The notes under the pieces: generated by a model | Databases searched by the model: none | Seen by the model: only the letters and a program-made list of their open reading frames with translations | What the model was told of the DNA's origin: nothing | Program-made: the position numbers and the translations under genes | Assembly (NCBI GenBank): GCA_007121455.1 | Contig: SKKN01000059.1 | Location: 1-40,785, forward strand | Source: Gemmatimonadota bacterium | Lineage (GTDB): Bacteria; Gemmatimonadota; Gemmatimonadetes; Longimicrobiales; Gaopeijiaceae | Direction of reading: 5' to 3' | Length of the DNA stretch: 40,785 nt | Shown: positions 1 through 8,653 of the stretch, piece by piece | Layout: each line of letters begins with the position of its first letter | Numbering within the stretch: position 1 is the stretch's first letter

Positions 1-51
1 CACGTCCGGACGACCTTCGGTCACTTCCTTCTCCCCAGCCTTGGATGCCAT
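1..51 (-). CDS. Start of an unidentified gene, cut by the window edge
   Basis: An ATG at 51 on the minus strand opens a frame that stays open for all 17 codons to the edge. The translation begins MASKAGEKEVTEGRPDV. A purine-rich AAAGGG lies five bases upstream of the ATG, a good ribosome binding site. Too little is visible to name a product. The call rests only on the start codon, the binding site and the lack of any other gene in this stretch. Confidence 0.4.
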   Translation of the reverse strand, partial: MASKAGEKEVTEGRPDV

Positions 52-514
52 TTCATCCCTTTTCTCTGGACCCCGCTGTGGTTGCCAATCTACTGTCCAG
101 AGAAATCGGGGGCACTAAAGGGATGCGTGCGGCCGAGAACCTCGTGAGCTCGCTCGTCCCAGGCCAACGCCGCATGCCTCCGGAGGCCGGGGGTCCAGCG
201 GACCATCGGACAGAAATCCGGAGTCCCCGGAAGATTGTCTACCACCCGATGCCTCGACGAAAGCTCCCCTTCAGCAAGCGTCACCTGCAGCTCGGGATCC
301 ACGGCCGGCACGGCCCGAACCTTCCTTGCCGCGGCGGAGGAAGGAGACCCCATGGGCTTGGGCGTCACAGCGTGGGTGGAGCGCGACTTCCGTGGCGACC
401 TGCGCTGCGTCATTCTTGCGCACGGGTTTGCGCGGGTACGCTGTCACCGCACGGCAACGGGGCCCATTTTCAGTGGGCCCCGGAGGTAGGTCAAGTTGTT
501 GTGGTGCCAGGAAA
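52..514. other. Intergenic stretch without a convincing gene
   Basis: This 463-base stretch lies between the truncated minus-strand gene and the tRNA. A 107-codon minus-strand frame (90-413) exists, but it is arginine- and proline-rich, resembles no family I know and has no good ribosome binding site. I treat it as chance coding in GC-rich DNA. The only structured element I see is the hairpin at 458-482. Confidence 0.5.
458..482 (-). terminator. Hairpin downstream of the tRNA-Leu gene
   Basis: A perfect 9-bp stem (CGGGGCCCA with TGGGCCCCG) and a 7-base loop lie 33 bases past the 3' end of the tRNA on its own strand. The U-tract after it is very short, so it may serve as a weak terminator or 3' processing boundary rather than a strong intrinsic terminator. 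Confidence 0.45.
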
Positions 515-598
515 TACCGGGAGTGGGACTCGAACCCACAAGGGCTTGCGCCCAGAGGTTTTTGAGACCTCCGCGTCTACCTGTTCCGCCATCCCGGC
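515..598 (-). tRNA. tRNA-Leu (anticodon CAA)
   Basis: Read on the minus strand, the sequence folds as a class II tRNA. The acceptor stem pairs GCCGGGA with TCCCGGT. The anticodon stem GAGGT/ACCTC encloses the loop CTCAAAA, giving anticodon CAA, which reads the leucine codon UUG. The long variable arm GGGC-GCAA-GCCC is typical of tRNA-Leu. The T arm contains GGGTTCGAGTCCC. The discriminator base is A, as expected for leucine. No CCA tail is encoded, so the tail must be added after transcription. The first acceptor pair is a G-U wobble. It sits on the same strand as the ABC-F gene, 102 bases downstream of it. Confidence 0.95.
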
Positions 599-700
599 AA
601 GTTCTGATTCACCGCCTATCCGGCCGATGATCCGGCTTGATTTTCGCCCTCCAGGGTGTAGGGGACAAGGGGGATCCCGCTCCACCGTACCCCGTGGCTC

Positions 701-2641
701 TCAACTCCCTTCCTCCAACTCCATCCATCGGAGGAACAGAGCCTCCAGCTCCTCCTTGACCTCCTCGTAGCGCCGAGTGATGTCGGCGACCCGCTCCTGT
801 TCGTCTCGGTAGAGATCGGGATCGGCGAGAGCGGCCTCCAGCTCCGCCTTCTCCTCTTCGAGCTTGGCGATTCGGCCCTCGGCGGTCTCGAGCTCCTGTT
901 TTTCGCGATAGGAGAGCTTCCGGGGCTCCGTGGCGCGGCGCTGGGCCTTGTCCTCCTCCGCCTTCTTTCTTCGCTCCTCCCGGCGCTTCAGCTCCTCCTC
1001 CCGCTTCCCGGCCTCCTCCCGGGCCTGCGCCTCCCCACGGCGTGCCAGATACGAGTCCCACCCCCCGTGGTGGCGGTGCACCCTACCCTCGCCCTCGAAC
1101 ACCCAGAGGGAGGTCGCGAGCTTGTCGAGAAGGTATCGGTCGTGGCTCACTACGACCAGGCAGCCACCGAAGGACTCCAGCGCGTCCTCGAGGATGCGAA
1201 GGGTGTCGAGGTCCAGGTCGTTGGTGGGCTCGTCGAGCACCAGGAAGTTGAATTTCTGGATGAGGAGCCCGGCCAGGAGCACCCGATTCCGCTCTCCTCC
1301 CGAGAGCGCGCTCACCTTTTGACGCTGTACGTACGGCGGAAAGAGGAAACGCTCGAGGTAGGCCCGAAGGTGCATTCTCCGGTTCCCGAGCTCCACCCAG
1401 TCCGACTCCGAAACCGCTCGCTCCACGGTGAGCTCTCCGTCGAGCTCCCGCTCCTGGTCGAAGTAGCCGATCCGGGTATTCTCCCCCCAGACGACCTCAC
1501 CCGTATCCGGCTCCTCCTCTCCGACGAGCATACGGAGCAGCGTCGTCTTCCCCGCCCCGTTGGGACCGATTACCCCGACCCGCTCCCCGGCCCGAAGTCG
1601 GTCGGAGAGGTCAAGGATGATGGGCTGATCGCCGAAGCTCTTCGAGATGTCATGGAACTCCAGGACCTTGCTGCCCAGCCGTGGCCCATCCTCCAGCTCC
1701 AACTCCACCTCGCGGGGTCGAGTCCGATCGCGACTCCGCTGCTTCTCCACCATATCATGGGCCCGCTCCCGGCGTGCCTTCTGCTTTCCGGTCCGGGCGG
1801 GCGGCGAGCGGCGGGCCCACGCGAGCTCCTTTTCCAGAAGCTTGGCTCGTTTCCCTTCCTCCACCTCTCGACGGACCTCCTGCTCGCTCCGGGCTTCCAG
1901 GTATTCGGTGTAGCCCCCCTGATAGGAGGTGAGCCCGTGGACGGAGACCTCGATCATCCGATCGACCACCCGGTCCAGGAAGTACCGGTCGTGGGTGATG
2001 ACCAGGACGGAGCCGGGAAAGTCGAAGATCGTCTCCTCCAGCCAGAGGACGGTCTCCGCGTCCAGATGGTTCGTGGGCTCGTCCAGGAGGAGGAGGTCAG
2101 GATCGGAGAGGAGGGTGCGGGCAAGCGCGACCCGGCGCCGCTCGCCTCCGGAAAGGCGACCGAGGGGCCGCTCCCACTCACCGATCCCCAGACGGGTGAG
2201 GACCTCCTCGACGCGGTGGTCCCAGTTCCAGCCACCCTCATCCTCGATCCGGGCGGTGAGCCGGGCCTGTCGGTCCAGAAGTCGCTCCAGCCGGTCCGGA
2301 GGCGGGTTCTCCGTCAACTCCAGCGTCACCCGCCGGTATTCGGCGAGGGCGGCCTGGAGCTCCCGCCTGCCTTCCGCTGCCGTCTCGAACACCGTGACAT
2401 CCGGATCCATCTCAGGCGCCTGGGGAAGGTACCCGACGGAGGTTCCGCTCCTGAGGGCCACCTCCCCCTCCTCGTAGCCCTCGAGCCCCGCCAGGATCCG
2501 GAAGAGGGTGGACTTTCCCGTCCCGTTCCTGCCGATCACACCCACGCTCTCCCCCTCCGCAACCGAGAGGTCGACCCCGTCCAGCAGGGTGCGAGCTCCG
2601 TAGCTCTTCCGAAGGCCCCTCACGTCCAGGATCGTGCTCAC
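701..2641 (-). CDS. uup: ABC-F family ATPase, Uup-like
   Basis: A 646-residue soluble protein with two ABC ATPase domains and no membrane segment, as in the ABC-F family that acts on ribosomes or, for Uup, also on branched DNA. The first nucleotide-binding domain has Walker A GRNGTGKST (about 37-45), signature LSGGERRRVALA and DEPTNHLD. The second has GPNGAGKTT, LSGGERNRVLLA and DEPTNDLD. A charged linker rich in Arg and Lys joins them. The last 110 or so residues form a long Glu/Lys/Arg coiled coil, the feature that separates Uup from EttA. The start is GTG at 2641 with no clear Shine-Dalgarno. The family call is secure; choosing Uup over another ABC-F member rests on the C-terminal coiled coil. 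Confidence 0.9.
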   Translation of the reverse strand: MSTILDVRGLRKSYGARTLLDGVDLSVAEGESVGVIGRNGTGKSTLFRILAGLEGYEEGEVALRSGTSVGYLPQAPEMDPDVTVFETAAEGRRELQAALAEYRRVTLELTENPPPDRLERLLDRQARLTARIEDEGGWNWDHRVEEVLTRLGIGEWERPLGRLSGGERRRVALARTLLSDPDLLLLDEPTNHLDAETVLWLEETIFDFPGSVLVITHDRYFLDRVVDRMIEVSVHGLTSYQGGYTEYLEARSEQEVRREVEEGKRAKLLEKELAWARRSPPARTGKQKARRERAHDMVEKQRSRDRTRPREVELELEDGPRLGSKVLEFHDISKSFGDQPIILDLSDRLRAGERVGVIGPNGAGKTTLLRMLVGEEEPDTGEVVWGENTRIGYFDQERELDGELTVERAVSESDWVELGNRRMHLRAYLERFLFPPYVQRQKVSALSGGERNRVLLAGLLIQKFNFLVLDEPTNDLDLDTLRILEDALESFGGCLVVVSHDRYLLDKLATSLWVFEGEGRVHRHHGGWDSYLARRGEAQAREEAGKREEELKRREERRKKAEEDKAQRRATEPRKLSYREKQELETAEGRIAKLEEEKAELEAALADPDLYRDEQERVADITRRYEEVKEELEALFLRWMELEEGS

Positions 2642-2730
2642 CGGCGTGGATCCGGATTCGAGTTTCCGACGGAGACGGGGGAACGCGGCACGAGGGGAGT
2701 GTCGAGAGGGTCCGGGACCAGAGGCTTCGG

Positions 2731-2748
2731 CGTAGGCACAAGCCTACG
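2731..2748. repeat. Perfect inverted repeat between divergent genes
   Basis: CGTAGGC and GCCTACG flank a 4-base ACAA spacer, giving a 7-bp perfect dyad. It lies 90 bases upstream of the ABC-F start and 164 bases upstream of the divergent exported protein. It could be an operator or an RNA hairpin in either leader. No partner regulator is visible nearby. Confidence 0.35.
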
Positions 2749-2911
2749 ATGGAGGCACCGCGGAACCCCGTCAACGGGGAGACCCGGACCGGTGGATGGC
2801 CGGACGGGCCGTAAGGAACGATCTTCCGTGGAGGGAGAGGTCGGGATCGACCCCGGCCGGAAAGCAGATCGATGTGATCGACCCAGCTACCATCAGGACA
2901 GGAGAGGCGTG

Positions 2912-3631
2912 ATGCACCACCAGAACGAGCGGGCCGGTGTCGACGCGGGAAACCGAAAGCACCTCATGCCCGAATGGTTCCGGGGACCTCGCCGGTGGTG
3001 CCAGGCACGGGCCCCCTTTCTGGCTCTCGGGCTCCTCCTCCCGTGGAGCGGGCTGACGGCCCAGGCCGTGGAGGAGGCATCTTCGGCGGCTCACACCGCG
3101 GAGTGGCAGATCCGGTTCGCGGTCGAGACGCTACCGGAGCAGTTCCGGGAGGGAGCGTCGGTGTACCTCCGGGAAGGCGAAGGTGGCCTCGACCTCACCC
3201 CTGTCCGTGAAGCCGAGGGAGACTTCGTCTGCCTGCTCACACTGGAGCCCGAGGAGGAAACGGCGAACGCCGCCTGCTACCACCAGTCCCTCGAACCCTT
3301 CATGGCCCGGGGGCGGGAGCTTCGGCGGGATGGGGTCGACGGCCCGGAGATGGTCGACGCCCGCAACCGGGAAGTGGACGAAGGACTCCTGCCCATGCCG
3401 GAGGAGCCGGCATCCCTCTACCAGCGCACCGCCGGGCCAGGACAATGGGACCCAGCGACCGGCGACGTGCACGAGGCGGGAAGCCTCTTCGTCATCTACG
3501 TCCCCTTCGCCACCGCGGAGTCCACCGGGCTCTCGACCCAGCCCGCCCGAGGAGCGCCCTGGCTCATGGACCCGGGCACGCCGCGGGCGCACATCATGTT
3601 TCAGCCGGACATGCAGCCTGGTGGAGGCTGA
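2912..3631 (+). CDS. Exported protein of unknown function
   Basis: A 239-residue protein I do not recognise. A basic stretch (RGPRRWCQAR) is followed by a hydrophobic core, LALGLLLPWSGLTAQA, which looks like a cleavable signal peptide ending in AQA around residue 50. The mature part is acidic and has two cysteines (in FVCLL and NAACYH) that could form a disulfide in the periplasm. I chose ATG 2912 because GGAGAG lies just upstream; ATG 2966 is an alternative giving a more usual signal-peptide length. The same frame is open back to 1067, but that part is the antisense shadow of the ABC-F gene. The gene ends 219 bases before acnA. Confidence 0.7.
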   Translation: MHHQNERAGVDAGNRKHLMPEWFRGPRRWCQARAPFLALGLLLPWSGLTAQAVEEASSAAHTAEWQIRFAVETLPEQFREGASVYLREGEGGLDLTPVREAEGDFVCLLTLEPEEETANAACYHQSLEPFMARGRELRRDGVDGPEMVDARNREVDEGLLPMPEEPASLYQRTAGPGQWDPATGDVHEAGSLFVIYVPFATAESTGLSTQPARGAPWLMDPGTPRAHIMFQPDMQPGGG

Positions 3632-3850
3632 AGCCGGACCCGAGCCCAAGCGAGCGTGTGCGGAACGGAGGCGGCGACGAACGTCCGTGAGGCAGGGGGC
3701 GACCCAGGACGCACGGCCGGTCGGGTGTCCTTTTGGACGTGACTTTCCTATTCTAAGGGTTCTCGTTGGCGTCTTCGATTCCGATCATCCGGAGGCGCCG
3801 GGCATGAAGATGAACAGTTCGCCGCATACCAGAGAAAGGATACATCGAAC

Positions 3851-6733
3851 GTGAACGACCGCCTGAACGACCCGTTTGGAGCCCTCGGAACCACCGAACT
3901 CCCAGAAGGACCCACCTCGTTCTACCGAATCCGGAAGCTCGAGGAGGAGGGGCTGACCCAGATCGACCGCCTGCCCTTCTCGATCCGGGTCCTCCTCGAG
4001 AATGTCCTTCGCCACGCCGGGAAAGGCTACGTGACCGAAGACGACGTTCGGGACGTAGCGAGCTGGAGTCCCACGAACGCGGGGCAGAACTTCCCATTCA
4101 TGCCGAGTCGAGTCGTGCTCCAGGACTTCACGGGCGTACCCGCGGTGGTGGACCTCGCGGCGATGCGGGACGGGCTGGCGGAGCTGGGTGAGGACCCGGA
4201 GAAGATCAACCCGATCGTTCCGGTCGACCTCGTGATCGACCACTCCGTGCAGGTGGACTTTTTCGGCAGCGCGGACGCGTACCGGAAGAACGTCGAACGT
4301 GAGATGGAGCGAAACGGAGAGCGATATGCCCTCCTCCGCTGGGCGCAGAAGGCGTTCAAGAACTACAGCGTGGTGCCGCCGGGGACGGGGATCGTCCACC
4401 AGGTGAACCTCGAGTACCTCGCCTCGGTGGTCCACAGTCGCGAAGAACAGGGTGCGTCCGTGGCCTTCCCGGACACGGTGGTGGGCACCGACTCGCATAC
4501 CCCGATGATCAACGGCCTGGGTGTGGTCGGGTGGGGCGTGGGCGGCATCGAAGCGGAGGCCGTCCTCCTCGGCCAGCCGTACTACATGCTTCTGCCCGAA
4601 GTCGTCGGGGTGAAGGTGACGGGAGCGCTCCAGGAAGGCGCAACGGCGACCGACCTCGTCCTCACGGTGACGGAGATGCTTCGCAGCCACGGCGTCGTCG
4701 GGCGCTTCGTCGAGTTCGTCGGGCCGGGGCTCAGCACCCTCCCGCTTCCGGACCGGGCGACGATCGGCAACATGGCGCCCGAGTACGGTGCGACCGTCGG
4801 ATTCTTTCCCGTCGACCACGAGACCCTCAAGTACCTCGAGGGCACGGGCCGGGACCCGGAGCTCGTGCAGCGGGTGGAGCGGATTTCCAGGGAGCTCGAC
4901 CTCTTCCGGACGGACGACAGCCCGATCCCGGAGTACACGGAGCTCCTCGAGCTCGACCTTTCCACCGTGGAGCCGAGCGTTGCCGGACCCCGCCGTCCTC
5001 AGGACCGGGTCTCTCTCACGGGCCTCCCGCACTCCTTCGAGGACGAGCTGCCGGGTCTGCTGCCCGAAGGCTTCTCTCTGCCGGATGACGTCGGCACGGA
5101 GGAGGCTCGGTCCGGCGAGGAATGGACGGGAGAAGGCGGCGCCAGCCCGGACACGACCCAGGTGGGGGCCGAGGAAGGGGTCCCGGTCGCCGGAGCGGGC
5201 GGTGCGCTCGCCCCGGACGCTGCGGTCAAAGCGGAGCGCCGGCGCCGGCGGGGGCCTCACCGGACGGCCGATGTGGAGCTCGATTCGGGAGAGAAGGTCG
5301 AGATCGGTGACGGAACGATCGTCATTGCGGCGATCACGAGCTGCACCAATACGTCGAATCCCTCGGTGATGGTCGGAGCGGGTCTGGTGGCGAAGAAGGC
5401 CCTCGCACGCGGCCTCCAGGTGAAGCCCTGGGTGAAGACGAGCATGGCTCCGGGATCGAAGGTCGTCACCGACTACCTCGAGAGCTCCGAGCTCCTGCCG
5501 TACCTCGAGGAGCTCCACTTCCAGGTCGTCGGCTACGGCTGCACCACCTGCATCGGAAATTCCGGGCCCCTTCCCGAACCGATCGCGGAGGCCGTCGAGA
5601 AGGAAGGGATTGTCGTTTCGTCGATCCTGAGCGGGAACCGGAACTTCGAGGCCCGCATCCATCCGCTGGTTCGCGCGAACTATCTCGCCTCGCCGATGCT
5701 CGTCGTCGCCTTCGCGTTGGCGGGGCGGATCGACATCGACCTCCACAACGAGCCGCTCGGCAGGGACCAGGACGGAAAGCCGGTCTTCATGGCGGACATC
5801 TGGCCTTCCGCCGAGGAGATCCGGGAAACCGTCACCTCTTCGCTCAAGCCGGAGATGTACAAGGACCGCTACGCGGAGGTCTTCGAAGGGGACGAGTTGT
5901 GGCAGGCCCTCCCTCTCCCGGAGGACTCCGGCGTCTACGAGTGGGACGAGAGTTCCACGTACATCCGGAAGCCTCCGTTTTTCGAGGGGATCACCCCGGA
6001 CGCCGAGCCGGCATCCGATATCCGGGGCGCTCGAGTTCTCGCGCTCATGGGCGACACCGTCACTACGGACCACATCTCTCCGGCAGGAGCGATCCCGAAG
6101 GACGAGCCGGCCGGCCGGTACCTGCAGGAGCACGGGGTGAAGCCGTGGGAGTTCAACACGTTCGGAAGCCGCCGAGGCAACCACGAGGTCATGATGCGGG
6201 GCACCTTCGGCAATGTGCGGATCCGGAATCTCCTTCTCGAAGGAAAGGAGGGGGGATACACGATCCATTTCCCGTCGGGGGAAACGCTGCCGATCTACGA
6301 CGCGGCGATGCGCTACCAGGAGAACGACACTCCCCTCGTCGTCCTCGCAGGAAAGGAGTACGGAACCGGCAGCTCACGAGACTGGGCTGCAAAGGGGACG
6401 GTGCTTCTCGGCATCCGCGCCGTCATCGCCGAGAGCTACGAGCGAATCCACCGGAGCAACCTCGTCGGTATGGGCGTCCTTCCCCTTCAGTTCAAGGAGG
6501 GCGACTCGATCGGGAGCCTGGGCCTCGACGGCCGGGAGAGCTTCGACATCACCGGGGTCGAGAACGGACTCGCCCCGAACTCCGAAGCTACCGTGATCGC
6601 GCGGCGCGAAGACGGCAGTGAGGTCGAGTTCACCGCGGACGTGCGCCTCGAGTCGGATGTGGACGTGGAGTACTACCGGAACGGAGGAATCCTCCATACG
6701 GTGCTTCGGAAGATGGGACGCGGAGAGATGTAG
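3851..6733 (+). CDS. acnA: Aconitate hydratase, AcnA/IRP type
   Basis: Interconverts citrate and isocitrate in the TCA cycle through a [4Fe-4S] cluster. The three cluster cysteines are C498 (SCTNTSNP) and C564 and C567 (GCTTCIGN); their spacing of 66 and 3 matches E. coli AcnA. The swivel domain carries GDTVTTDHISPAG, and GTGSSRDWAAKG is near the C-terminus. At 960 residues it is about 60-70 longer than usual. The extra length is a low-complexity segment at about residues 410-480, ending in an Arg-rich run before the cluster-binding half. The start is GTG 3851 with AGAAAGGA ten bases upstream. It is a single-gene unit, converging with the membrane cluster at 6765. Confidence 0.95.
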   Translation: MNDRLNDPFGALGTTELPEGPTSFYRIRKLEEEGLTQIDRLPFSIRVLLENVLRHAGKGYVTEDDVRDVASWSPTNAGQNFPFMPSRVVLQDFTGVPAVVDLAAMRDGLAELGEDPEKINPIVPVDLVIDHSVQVDFFGSADAYRKNVEREMERNGERYALLRWAQKAFKNYSVVPPGTGIVHQVNLEYLASVVHSREEQGASVAFPDTVVGTDSHTPMINGLGVVGWGVGGIEAEAVLLGQPYYMLLPEVVGVKVTGALQEGATATDLVLTVTEMLRSHGVVGRFVEFVGPGLSTLPLPDRATIGNMAPEYGATVGFFPVDHETLKYLEGTGRDPELVQRVERISRELDLFRTDDSPIPEYTELLELDLSTVEPSVAGPRRPQDRVSLTGLPHSFEDELPGLLPEGFSLPDDVGTEEARSGEEWTGEGGASPDTTQVGAEEGVPVAGAGGALAPDAAVKAERRRRRGPHRTADVELDSGEKVEIGDGTIVIAAITSCTNTSNPSVMVGAGLVAKKALARGLQVKPWVKTSMAPGSKVVTDYLESSELLPYLEELHFQVVGYGCTTCIGNSGPLPEPIAEAVEKEGIVVSSILSGNRNFEARIHPLVRANYLASPMLVVAFALAGRIDIDLHNEPLGRDQDGKPVFMADIWPSAEEIRETVTSSLKPEMYKDRYAEVFEGDELWQALPLPEDSGVYEWDESSTYIRKPPFFEGITPDAEPASDIRGARVLALMGDTVTTDHISPAGAIPKDEPAGRYLQEHGVKPWEFNTFGSRRGNHEVMMRGTFGNVRIRNLLLEGKEGGYTIHFPSGETLPIYDAAMRYQENDTPLVVLAGKEYGTGSSRDWAAKGTVLLGIRAVIAESYERIHRSNLVGMGVLPLQFKEGDSIGSLGLDGRESFDITGVENGLAPNSEATVIARREDGSEVEFTADVRLESDVDVEYYRNGGILHTVLRKMGRGEM

Positions 6734-6764
6734 GAAGGAACGGAATGCGCTGCTGCTGCGCGGT

Positions 6765-7541
6765 CTATCCGGTCTCGTCCTCCCAGCCGCCGAACCCGTT
6801 CGGCCGAAACGCCAGGGGCTTTCCGAGTACTTCGCGGTAGACGATCGCGCGCTGAAGTGCCTCGGCATCGCCGGGTCGGAAGAGATCGGCGAAGCGGTCC
6901 GCACCTCCGGGAGGGGGTGCGGGCCGCTTGGGCTTCTGGGCTGCAGCGTCCCGGCGCGCGCGCCGCTCCTGGGCTTTCGCCCGATCCATCAGCTCCTGCT
7001 CCGAGAGGCTCTGGAGCCCCGAAGGCGCCTCTGCCGCCCGGTCGAGCTCCCGTCGGACCGGTGCCTCATGCTGCGGAGGAGAGAACTCCCACTCCTTCCG
7101 CTGACCTTCCGGAAGCCGGTCCCTGCGAGGTGGTGGTGAAGAGAGCTCGGGACTCCGGGGCTGCTCGCTGGTGGGTCGCCGTTCCGGTTCAGCCCCGGGC
7201 CCGGTCCTCTCTTGCGACGGCGGAGCTTGCGGGGGCGGCTTCGGGGCTGCGGTTCCGGGCCCACCTCCCAGGACTTCTTCCCAGAAATCGGGTGGAATCA
7301 TCGTATCCGCGGTCCGACGCTCCCCCTTGGGTACTCCGGCTTCCGGACCTTCACGTTCCTCGGGCGCCCCGACTTCCCACGGTTCGGTCTCACCCCAGGG
7401 GGTGTCGGCCTCTTCGCTTTCGTCCTCCCGCTCCATCCGGTCCATCTTCCGCCTCTTCTCCTTGTTGCGCGCAAGGAGGTCGAGGATCGCCGCGAAGGCG
7501 ACCAGTAGGATGAAGACGAGCTGAACGAGTCCGTCTTGCAT
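6765..7541 (-). CDS. Membrane-anchored protein of unknown function, last gene of the nfeD-floA cluster
   Basis: A 258-residue protein with one N-terminal transmembrane helix (about 5-24, QLVFILLVAFAAILDLLA), followed at once by basic residues (RNKEKRRK) that should face the cytoplasm. The middle is long and disordered, rich in Pro, Glu and Arg. The final 40 residues look folded and contain a DRFADLF...ALQRAIVYREVLGKP pattern that could be a helical docking segment. It starts 24 bases after floA, with GGAGGAG upstream of ATG 7541, so it is probably co-transcribed. By position it matches genes trailing nfeD-floA pairs in other bacteria, but I cannot assign it to a family. Confidence 0.7.
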   Translation of the reverse strand: MQDGLVQLVFILLVAFAAILDLLARNKEKRRKMDRMEREDESEEADTPWGETEPWEVGAPEEREGPEAGVPKGERRTADTMIPPDFWEEVLGGGPGTAAPKPPPQAPPSQERTGPGAEPERRPTSEQPRSPELSSPPPRRDRLPEGQRKEWEFSPPQHEAPVRRELDRAAEAPSGLQSLSEQELMDRAKAQERRARRDAAAQKPKRPAPPPGGADRFADLFRPGDAEALQRAIVYREVLGKPLAFRPNGFGGWEDETG

Positions 7542-7565
7542 GATGTCAGTGCTCCTCCGCGAGGA

Positions 7566-8600
7566 TCAGGAGAGCTCCTGAGAGTTGCCCTGATCCTCTC
7601 CGGCGATTGTGTCGCGCATCGACGTATCCGACTGGATGTTCCGATACCTCATGTAGTCCATCACACCCAGGTTTCCTTCCCGGAACGCCTCGGAGATCGC
7701 GAGGGGGACCGATGCCTCCGCCTCCACGAGACGCGCCCGCATCTCCTGGACCTTGGCGCGCATCTCCTGCTCGAGCGCGACCGCCATGGCCCGTCGCTCC
7801 TCCGCTCTGGCCTGAGCCACCCGCTTGTCCGCCTCAGCCTGATCCGTCTGGAGCTCGGCACCGATGTTCTTCCCGACATCCACGTCCGCGATGTCGATGG
7901 AGAGGATCTCGTATGCCGTCCCGGAGTCGAGGCCACGCGAAAGGACGGTCTTGGAGATGTTGTCCGGATTCTCCAGCACCGCCTTGTGACTGTCCGCCGA
8001 ACCGATGCTCGAGACGATCCCCTCCCCGACCCGGGCAAGGATCGTCTCCTCGCCCGCTCCACCCACCAGGCGGTTGATGTTCGCGCGGACGGTGACCCGC
8101 GCCTGGGCGACGAGCTGAATCCCGTCCTTCGCCATGGCGGCGACGCGCGGCGTCGTGATCACCTTCGGATTCACGGAGACCTGGACGGCTTCGAAGACGT
8201 CTCGGCCCGCCAGGTCGATCGCGGCCGCCTGCTGAAAGCCGAGTTCGATGTTCGCCTTGTCGGCGCTGATCAATGCGCGGACCACACGATCCACCCGCCC
8301 TCCTGCAAGGTAGTGCGCCTCCAGGTCTCCGACGGCGAGAGGGAGGCCCGCCTTCGTGGCCCAGATCAGCGGGCGGACCACCGCGGGCGGATTCACTTTC
8401 CGGAGCCGCATCCCCACGAGGTACCCGATCCCCACATGGGTTCCGGCGGAGATCGCCTCGACCCACAGTCGGACCGGGACCGCCCACAGAACGATGAGAA
8501 GAAGGACCACGAGCCCGAGAACGAGGAGGGCTGTGGTCCCGAACAGAAGGTCGTCGACCTGCTGGATGAGGGCGAGGCTTCCCAAAAGCGAATCAGCCAT
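7566..8600 (-). CDS. floA: Flotillin-like protein FloA
   Basis: A 344-residue membrane scaffold of the bacterial flotillin type (YqfA family), thought to organise functional membrane microdomains. After a short N-terminus there is one hydrophobic hairpin-like segment at about 22-40 ([20 protein letters not shown]). Then come the SPFH/PHB-like domain with [19 protein letters not shown] and an Ala/Glu/Arg-rich coiled coil ([19 protein letters not shown]) typical of FloA. I prefer ATG 8600, with GGAGAG eight bases upstream, over TTG 8606. It lies 53 bases after nfeD, the usual genetic partner, on the same strand. Length and architecture are normal for the family. Confidence 0.93.
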   Translation of the reverse strand: MADSLLGSLALIQQVDDLLFGTTALLVLGLVVLLLIVLWAVPVRLWVEAISAGTHVGIGYLVGMRLRKVNPPAVVRPLIWATKAGLPLAVGDLEAHYLAGGRVDRVVRALISADKANIELGFQQAAAIDLAGRDVFEAVQVSVNPKVITTPRVAAMAKDGIQLVAQARVTVRANINRLVGGAGEETILARVGEGIVSSIGSADSHKAVLENPDNISKTVLSRGLDSGTAYEILSIDIADVDVGKNIGAELQTDQAEADKRVAQARAEERRAMAVALEQEMRAKVQEMRARLVEAEASVPLAISEAFREGNLGVMDYMRYRNIQSDTSMRDTIAGEDQGNSQELS

Positions 8601-8653
8601 CTGCAAGGCTCTCCTTTCTCCTGCGACTTAGATGTGATCCGGATCGGTCCCGG

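Noticed and set aside
90-413. A 107-codon minus-strand frame before the tRNA
   Set aside because: It shows no ribosome binding site, no motif and skewed composition.
1067-2911. Long plus-strand open frame running into the exported protein
   Set aside because: It is the antisense shadow of the ABC-F gene; real coding begins near ATG 2912 with its own ribosome binding site.
3785-6268. An 827-codon minus-strand open frame opposite acnA
   Set aside because: It is fully antisense to an unambiguous aconitase, is rich in Arg, His and Asp as shadows in GC-rich DNA are, and has no family motif.
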